From the NCBI RefSeq assembly GCF_029714185.1, contig NZ_CP121671.1, forward strand, positions 806,001-870,000: 64,000 bases of DNA, in the 5' to 3' direction. The translations under genes and the position numbers were made by a program. Below, one piece after another: positions 58,828-64,000 of the stretch (positions within the stretch are counted from its first letter, which is position 1; each line of letters starts with the position of its first letter). Source of the DNA: Halobacillus naozhouensis (GTDB lineage: Bacteria > Bacillota > Bacilli > Bacillales > Halobacillaceae). The notes beneath the pieces are model-generated. The model saw nothing but the letters and a program-made list of their open reading frames with translations, made no database searches and was not told the DNA's origin.

Positions 58828-59127
58828 TTGGAATCGACCAAAAAGAAATTGAAGTCTGCTTTTGTCATTCATCAAAAAGATAATGTCGCTGTCGCACTTT
58901 CATATTTGAATAAAGGAGATAAGTGCATCGTTAGATTGGGAGAATCAGAACGGGTGATTACAGTTTTAGATGATATCAACTTTGGTCATAAACTGGCATG
59001 TACGGCAATTGAAGAAAATGAAAGCGTTTTAAAGTATGGAGAAGAAATAGGAAGAATGAGCACGTCAGTAGAAAAAGGAAGGTGGATCCATAACCATAAC
59101 ATGTATTGCGAAAGGGGGCTGAAATAA
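58828..59127 (+). CDS. UxaA N-terminal (SAF) domain protein, altronate/sugar-acid dehydratase small subunit
   Basis: 99 residues matching the SAF domain at the N-terminus of altronate/galactarate dehydratases: SAFVIHQKDNVAVALSYLNK and GHKLACTAIEENESVLKYGE, ending with IHNHNMYCER. TTG start 7 bases after AAAGGAGGGG; a TTG at 58810 precedes the ribosome site and is not the start. It abuts the gene for the large domain and the two proteins would form one dehydratase. Confidence 0.88.
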   Translation: MESTKKKLKSAFVIHQKDNVAVALSYLNKGDKCIVRLGESERVITVLDDINFGHKLACTAIEENESVLKYGEEIGRMSTSVEKGRWIHNHNMYCERGLK

Positions 59128-60297
59128 TTGCCAGATCGTTTTATGGGATACGCCAGAAAAAACGGACAAGCAGGTATTCGAAATCAAATCGCTGTTATAC
59201 CATCTGTCTTCTGCTCCGCTAAGGTGGCTGAACGTATAGCTTACCAAGTACCAGGGTGTGTTTACTTTAGACATCCAGTGGGGTGCAGTCAAGTTGGGGA
59301 AGATCTTGAGGTAACCGCTAAAACGTTGATTGCAATTGGGAAAAATCCTAATTTTGCTGGTGTCGTTGTAGTTGGGTTAGGGTGTGAGCGCTTTTCTCCT
59401 TATGAACTCGCAGATGGGATTGCACCATCCAATAAAATGTTAGAGACTGTTGTAATTCAAGAAGAAGGTGATTCTTTATCTGCCATTCAAAAAGGGAGCA
59501 AGGTTGCACGGGAGATGCAGCAAATTGCTTCCAGGCAAGCAAGAGAAGAATTTCCGGTTAGTGAATTAATGATTGGATTAAACTGCGGTGGGTCTGATAT
59601 GACATCTGGACTGATTGCAAACCCAGCACTGGGATACGCTTCAGACAAACTAGTCGATCAAGGGGGTTCTTCTATTTTAAGTGAGATCACGGAGCTAATT
59701 GGAACAGAAGATATCCTTGCCAGAAGGGCGAGTAGCGATGAGGTAGCGAATTCGATTAAAGAAACGATTAACCTTACTGAACAAAAACTGCAAAGACAGA
59801 CACAAAATTCCACCAATAAAAAGCGAACACATCTCATTTCAAAAGGAAACTATGACGGAGGTTTATCAAGTGTTGTTGAAAAGTCTTTAGGAAGTATGAA
59901 GAAATCGGGTGATGCCGAGTTTAGTGGAGTCATCCAATACGGTCATCAACCTGACGGAAAAGGTTTGTTCTTGCTAGATTCTCCTGGTCATGATGGAGAA
60001 GTTTCAACAGGACAAGTGGCAGCAGGCGCTCAAATGATTTTGTTCCCAACTGGCCGTGGAACTCCCACAGGCTTTCCGGGGATTCCAGTCATTAAAATCA
60101 CTGGAAACTCGAAAACTTACAGCAAAATGAAAGAAAACATAGATATTAATACTGGTTCTGTTTTAAATGGAGAGAAAACGTTAGAGCAATCAGGTGAAGG
60201 AATCTATCAGGAAATTCTAGAAGTAGCTTCAGGAAAGCAGGTAAAGTCGGAAATATTAGGACATGATGAGCAGTTTTGTATCACACGGCTGCCTTAA
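59128..60297 (+). CDS. UxaA-family sugar-acid dehydratase large subunit
   Basis: 389 residues of the D-galactarate/altronate dehydratase C-terminal domain: MGYARKNGQAGIRNQIAVIP, CSQVGEDLEVTAKTLIAIGK, VVGLGCERFSPYELAD, MIGLNCGGSDMTSGLIANPA, FPTGRGTPTGFPGIPVIKIT. The cysteines and histidine fit the iron-binding site of the family. TTG start directly after the stop of the SAF-domain gene. It dehydrates a sugar acid to a 2-keto-3-deoxy acid. Which acid is used is not evident. Confidence 0.9.
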   Translation: MPDRFMGYARKNGQAGIRNQIAVIPSVFCSAKVAERIAYQVPGCVYFRHPVGCSQVGEDLEVTAKTLIAIGKNPNFAGVVVVGLGCERFSPYELADGIAPSNKMLETVVIQEEGDSLSAIQKGSKVAREMQQIASRQAREEFPVSELMIGLNCGGSDMTSGLIANPALGYASDKLVDQGGSSILSEITELIGTEDILARRASSDEVANSIKETINLTEQKLQRQTQNSTNKKRTHLISKGNYDGGLSSVVEKSLGSMKKSGDAEFSGVIQYGHQPDGKGLFLLDSPGHDGEVSTGQVAAGAQMILFPTGRGTPTGFPGIPVIKITGNSKTYSKMKENIDINTGSVLNGEKTLEQSGEGIYQEILEVASGKQVKSEILGHDEQFCITRLP

Positions 60298-60299
60298 TT

Positions 60300-60315
60300 A
60301 TGTAAGCGCTTAAAG
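60300..60315. promoter_or_regulatory. cre-like site upstream of tctC
   Basis: ATGTAAGCGCTTAAAG matches the CcpA consensus WTGNAARCGNWWWCAW except at the last C. It lies between the dehydratase and transporter genes, where CcpA could block elongation or a second promoter. Confidence 0.45.
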
Positions 60316-60372
60316 TAAGGGGGGAAAGTCTGAAGTGCAAATAGCTCAACCATTAAATCTTAAAGGAGATGA

Positions 60373-61383
60373 ATGATGTTGAAAAAGTTATTTTCCATGT
60401 TTGCTATTTTTGGATTAATTCTTGTGTTAGCTGCCTGCGGTGGTGGTTCAAGTGCTTCTTCAGGTGACGGAGGGTCATCTGAGGGATCAGGCGCAGAAGG
60501 GTATCCTAACAAACCTATCGACATAATTGTCGCTTACGCAGCTGGGGGTGGAACCGATACGGGAGCACGTATCTTGAAGCCTTACTTGGAAGAGGAGCTG
60601 GGTGTAACCGTGAATATCGTGAATAAGCCTGGCGGCGGCGGATGGGTCGGATGGACTGAACTAGCTAATGCAGAACCTGATGGTTATACAATCGGGTATA
60701 TTAACTCCCCAAACTTAATGACAGGCTATTTAAATCCGGCTTTTAATCGTGATGAAAGTCTTGAAAGCTTTATTCCGATTGCGAATCATGTTACGGATGC
60801 TGGTGCGATAGCTATCCGACCTGATGATGATCGCTTCTCTAATATCGAAGAACTAATCGAATATGCGAAAACACATGAGTTAACCGTAACCTCTACTGGG
60901 GTTGGCAGTGATGATCATTATGCCTCATTGAAAATGAATGACAAACTTGGAACAAAATTTAAACCGGTTCATAATAAAGGGTCTGCGGACAGCCGGGCAC
61001 AAGTCCTTGGCGGCCATATCGATGTATTGTTCGCGAATGTGGGTGAAGTATTTAACTACCATAAGGATGGGAAGCTTAAGGTGGTAGCGACTATGGGAGA
61101 GGAACGCTCGCCGTTTCTAGAAAAGGTTCCTACGTTAGCTGAAAAGGGACACGAAGTTTACTCCTGGTCATCACGTGGGCTGGCTGCACCAAAAGGGGTC
61201 GATCCTGCAAAAATTGAAATTCTCCAAAAAGCATTAGAAAAAAGTATTAAAAATGAAAAGCAAATTGAGCAAATGTCCGAAATGGGACTGGAGGTTAATT
61301 ACTTGGAGGGAGAAAGTTACATGGAGTCGTTAAAACAAGATGAGCAGGACGTTAAAGATCTACGCGATCTTCTAGGTTGGTAG
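60373..61383 (+). CDS. tctC: Tripartite tricarboxylate transporter, substrate-binding lipoprotein TctC
   Basis: 336 residues (335 if the second ATG, better spaced from AAAGGAG, is used). Lipoprotein signal with lipobox LAAC, a Gly/Ser-rich linker, then YPNKPIDIIVAYAAGGGTDT and the two-lobe TctC fold. It captures a carboxylate outside the cell and delivers it to TctAB. Confidence 0.94.
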   Translation: MMLKKLFSMFAIFGLILVLAACGGGSSASSGDGGSSEGSGAEGYPNKPIDIIVAYAAGGGTDTGARILKPYLEEELGVTVNIVNKPGGGGWVGWTELANAEPDGYTIGYINSPNLMTGYLNPAFNRDESLESFIPIANHVTDAGAIAIRPDDDRFSNIEELIEYAKTHELTVTSTGVGSDDHYASLKMNDKLGTKFKPVHNKGSADSRAQVLGGHIDVLFANVGEVFNYHKDGKLKVVATMGEERSPFLEKVPTLAEKGHEVYSWSSRGLAAPKGVDPAKIEILQKALEKSIKNEKQIEQMSEMGLEVNYLEGESYMESLKQDEQDVKDLRDLLGW

Positions 61384-61434
61384 TAAATATGGTCGGACTT
61401 TAGTCCGGCCTCTCTTAAAAAGGAGGAGGTTAAC

Positions 61435-61908
61435 TTGACCAATAAGATCCATCAGGATGTGTTTGTTGGTGGTGCGATTGTGGCCATTTGCGTGGTTTTT
61501 TATATAAATTCTTTGGACCTCGCGGATCAGGCGGCATCATACCCACGCGGTGTCCTGGCAATCTTTGCTCTATTTGCTGTGATCATTATCATTAATGGGT
61601 TGAAAAAGACAAAACAAGAGAGGTCAGGGCAGGAAGTGGAATATGACGATGAAGAAGAAGATTTAAGCATGAAACTGCTTGAATCACCTCTCGTTGTACT
61701 GGGAATCGTTATCGTCTACGGAGTTCTTGTTTCATTAATTGGCTTTTTCCCTGCGACGGTATTATTTATGTCAGGGTTTTTGTTGTACAGGGGTGTAAAA
61801 GACTGGAAATCATACTTATACACGGTTGTCGGGATCAATCTTTTCATTTATTTGCTTTTTGTCATGCAATTAAATGTCCAGCTTCCACGAGGCATCTTTT
61901 TTGACTAG
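61435..61908 (+). CDS. tctB: Tripartite tricarboxylate transporter small membrane subunit TctB
   Basis: 157 residues, four hydrophobic helices (about 8-25, 36-54, 82-105 and 126-146) with a charged loop rich in Asp and Glu between the second and third; position and topology fit TctB. TTG start at 61435 after AAGGAGGAGG. Confidence 0.9.
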   Translation: MTNKIHQDVFVGGAIVAICVVFYINSLDLADQAASYPRGVLAIFALFAVIIIINGLKKTKQERSGQEVEYDDEEEDLSMKLLESPLVVLGIVIVYGVLVSLIGFFPATVLFMSGFLLYRGVKDWKSYLYTVVGINLFIYLLFVMQLNVQLPRGIFFD

Positions 61909-61919
61909 GGGGGAAAAGA

Positions 61920-63449
61920 ATGAATACGGATCTACTGATTCAAGTATTTCAAAATCTACTTTCAGTCCAGGCTATCATTGCTTTGTTTATCGGGGTAGTT
62001 GGCGGCATTATTGTCGGTTCGCTTCCGGGGCTTAGTGCGACAATGGCGGTAGCTTTACTGGTCCCGGTTACATTCGGAATGGACCCCGCTGCGGGGTTGA
62101 TGATGCTGGCCGCTATTTACACCTCAGCGGTTTATGGTGGCTCCATTTCAGCTATCCTCATTCATACACCTGGTACGCCAGCCGCCGCAGCTACTAGTCT
62201 TGATGGATATATGATGACCAAAAAGGGGCAAGGCGGAAAAGCAATTGGGGTCTCTACCATTTCTTCTATGATCGGCGGTACGATTAGCGGGGTTGCCCTG
62301 CTGTTTCTGGCTCCACCATTAGCCAAAGTCTCCTTAGCATTTAGTGCACCTGAATATTTTCTGCTGGGTGTTTTTGGATTAACGATTATTGGAAGCCTGG
62401 CAGGTAAATCGATGGCAAAAGGGCTTGCCTCCGGGGCGCTTGGTTTACTTATTGGTACAATCGGGGTTGATATTTTAACAGGATTTCCCCGATTCACCTT
62501 CGGGTCTATGTCACTAGAATCAGGGATTTCACTAGTTCCGGCCTTAATTGGGTTGTTTTCCCTATCACAAGTATTGATGTTAGCGGAAAACAAAGGGAAA
62601 GAGAAAAAAGAATCGGTAATCGGCAAAATTGGAAAAGTTCTTCCGTCCATTAAAGAGTTTAAGAGCATTTTTGTTACCATCCTTCGTTCTTCTGGACTAG
62701 GTGTATTCGTTGGTCTGCTACCAGGAGCTGGGGGAGATGTAGGTTCCTGGGTTGGATACAATGAGGCAAAGCGTTTTTCAAAGGATAAAAAGAAGTTTGG
62801 TACTGGTGCTATAGAAGGAGTCGCCGCACCTGAAGCTGCCAATAATGCGGTTACGGGTGGGGCATTAATTCCATTATTAACTTTGGGTATTCCCGGCAGC
62901 TCGACAACCGCAGTAATGCTAGGTGGCCTTATGATCCACGGTCTTGTCCCAGGGAATGGGATGTTTACTACAAACGCTAATATTACTTACTCCGTGATTT
63001 TTGGTTTTTTGCTAGCCAATATCTTGATGGGGATCGTTGGTTTGCTAGGTGCAAAATTTTTCATAAAAGCTTCAGGCATATCTGAAAAGCTGTTAATGCC
63101 AATTATTATCAGCCTTTGTGTGGTAGGGTCATTTTCCATTAATAATAATTTGTTTGATGTTTGGGTGATGATCGCATTCGGGTTGGTTGGATATTTGATG
63201 AGGAAAACTGGTTTTCACCCGGCTCCTGTTATTTTAGGGATGATTTTAGGTCCAATTGCTGAGAATGGGTTTAGACAGTCAATCTTAATGGCAGAAGGGA
63301 ATCTACTTACTTATTATCTTACTCGACCGATATGCTTAGTTTTACTAGGTTTAATCATCATTTCTCTATTGTCACCTTTATTTCTTAAATGGAGACAAAA
63401 AAGGCAGGAGAATAATAACTTTTCAGTGGAAGAACAAGAAAGTGTCTAA
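61920..63449 (+). CDS. tctA: Tripartite tricarboxylate transporter large membrane subunit TctA
   Basis: 509 residues, about 12 helices: VVGGIIVGSLPGLSATMAVA, AIYTSAVYGGSISAILIHTP, GTPAAAATSLDGYMMTKKGQ, GLLPGAGGDVGSWVGYNEAK and TLGIPGSSTTAVMLGGLMIH. Sodium- or proton-coupled uptake of a di/tricarboxylate or sugar acid with TctC and TctB. Confidence 0.96.
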   Translation: MNTDLLIQVFQNLLSVQAIIALFIGVVGGIIVGSLPGLSATMAVALLVPVTFGMDPAAGLMMLAAIYTSAVYGGSISAILIHTPGTPAAAATSLDGYMMTKKGQGGKAIGVSTISSMIGGTISGVALLFLAPPLAKVSLAFSAPEYFLLGVFGLTIIGSLAGKSMAKGLASGALGLLIGTIGVDILTGFPRFTFGSMSLESGISLVPALIGLFSLSQVLMLAENKGKEKKESVIGKIGKVLPSIKEFKSIFVTILRSSGLGVFVGLLPGAGGDVGSWVGYNEAKRFSKDKKKFGTGAIEGVAAPEAANNAVTGGALIPLLTLGIPGSSTTAVMLGGLMIHGLVPGNGMFTTNANITYSVIFGFLLANILMGIVGLLGAKFFIKASGISEKLLMPIIISLCVVGSFSINNNLFDVWVMIAFGLVGYLMRKTGFHPAPVILGMILGPIAENGFRQSILMAEGNLLTYYLTRPICLVLLGLIIISLLSPLFLKWRQKRQENNNFSVEEQESV

Positions 63450-63479
63450 TTCATAAATAGAAATGAGGTGGACCTAACC

Positions 63480-64000
63480 ATGCAAAATAAAAAAATTATC
63501 TATTTTGATAAAGTGTTTGATCAATTCAAACAGATTTTACATGAAAACAAGCCAGAGGGATTTGACTTGCAGTTTTGGACTGAAATGGGGGAAGAAAGGA
63601 AAAGCAGTCTTGAACAAGCGGAATACTTGCTGGTTGCCACAGAAAAACTAGATGAGGATATCCTATCACGGGCGAAACAGGCAAGGTTCATTCAGAAGAC
63701 GGGGATAGGGGTGGATAATATTAATCTAGAGGCAGCGGAGAAATACCAATTACCTGTTGCTAACACCCCTGGGGCAAACGCGGCAGGGGTTGCGGAACTG
63801 ACAATTCTCATGATTCTATCCCTCTATCGAAAGCTGCCGCTCCTCAATCAAGAGACCAAGTCTGGTAAATGGTTAATGTGGAAATTGAGGCCTTCATCGT
63901 TTGAAATGGAAGGTAAGACCCATGGATTTATCGGGTTTGGCAATATAGGCAGAGAAACAGCCCGCCGCTCAAGAGCACTCGGAACCAATGTCGTCTATTA
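63480..64000 (+). CDS. D-isomer-specific 2-hydroxyacid dehydrogenase, 3' end cut by the window
   Basis: The first 173 residues of an NAD-dependent 2-hydroxyacid dehydrogenase: FIQKTGIGVDNINLEAAEKY, LPVANTPGANAAGVAELTIL, and the start of the NAD-binding domain HGFIGFGNIGRETARRSRAL. GAGGTGGACC precedes the ATG at 63480. It is the last visible gene of the transporter operon; it would interconvert a 2-oxo and a D-2-hydroxy acid, for example hydroxypyruvate/glycerate. Substrate not determinable. Confidence 0.92.
   Translation, partial: MQNKKIIYFDKVFDQFKQILHENKPEGFDLQFWTEMGEERKSSLEQAEYLLVATEKLDEDILSRAKQARFIQKTGIGVDNINLEAAEKYQLPVANTPGANAAGVAELTILMILSLYRKLPLLNQETKSGKWLMWKLRPSSFEMEGKTHGFIGFGNIGRETARRSRALGTNVVY

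Noticed and set aside
62162..62842. 226-codon open frame on the minus strand
   Set aside because: Shadow of tctA; low-complexity Pro/Ser/Ile-rich translation typical of an antisense frame.

Overview
This looks like a chromosomal window from a low-to-moderate GC Gram-positive rod of the Bacillaceae. The evidence is strong AAGGAGG-type ribosome binding sites, frequent TTG/GTG starts, SAM-I and yybP-ykoY riboswitches with Bacillus-type terminators, a CxxH/CxxC protein, a holin-like type I toxin, a PerR-like repressor and Bacillus-type BglP and Mqo. A halophilic or marine genus related to Halobacillus or Virgibacillus is my guess; the sequence here does not prove it. I see no rRNA, tRNA, CRISPR array, prophage or intact insertion sequence. 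The window is almost entirely accessory catabolism: a series of small regulons, each with its own regulator and often its own recognisable operator.

Layout. (1) 1-10.9 kb: an oxidative cluster with a heme-oxygenase-like diiron protein, aldehyde dehydrogenase, GlcG/HbpS-like protein, split CHR-type transporter, GntR regulator, L-aspartate-dehydrogenase-like enzyme, 2Fe-2S ferredoxin, CxxH/CxxC protein, Rid protein, ferredoxin reductase, Bacillus ferredoxin and PerR-like repressor. A repeated TGGTATACCA palindrome sits upstream of at least four of its transcription units. (2) 11.2-13.5 kb: malate:quinone oxidoreductase and a 26-residue holin-like toxin. (3) 13.6-17.3 kb: two divergent SAM-I riboswitches, one driving an FMN-dependent monooxygenase and the other a 33-residue membrane peptide plus a sodium:solute symporter. 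(4) 17.6-28.2 kb: a PucR regulator divergent from eight genes whose predicted activities match the biochemically described pantothenate degradation route step by step. (5) 28.5-32.9 kb: beta-glucoside PTS, phospho-beta-glucosidase and their UTRA regulator. (6) 33.1-37.8 kb: Tat-exported phosphoesterase, secreted EEP-family phosphatase/nuclease, a six-repeat beta-propeller lectin-like protein, and a manganese riboswitch ahead of a 50-residue protein. (7) 38.1-42.3 kb: a sigma-54 activator, a -24/-12 promoter, a YjiH-type permease and a GabT-like aminotransferase. (8) 42.5-44.7 kb: a GlcD-like oxidase divergent from an RraA-like protein. (9) 44.9-50.6 kb: a sorbitol PTS operon under a SorC-family regulator. 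(10) 50.7-51.1 kb: a decayed copy of the beta-glucoside regulator. (11) 51.1-64 kb: a sugar-acid or hydroxy-acid regulon (two GntR regulators, RraA-like, Ldh2-like, FAH-like, IlvD/Edd, LarA-like, split UxaA, TctCBA transporter, 2-hydroxyacid dehydrogenase) tied together by a TGGTCAGACCA operator.

The most interesting proposal is region 4. Uptake (PanF/YhdT-like), amide cleavage (M20), pantoate oxidation (SDR then ALDH), oxidative decarboxylation of dimethylmalate (tartrate/isopropylmalate dehydrogenase family), beta-alanine transamination and malonate-semialdehyde oxidation (MmsA) would turn pantothenate into 2-oxoisovalerate and acetyl-CoA. Region 1 is the best candidate for a wholly uncharacterised pathway, because its parts are recognisable but its substrate is not.
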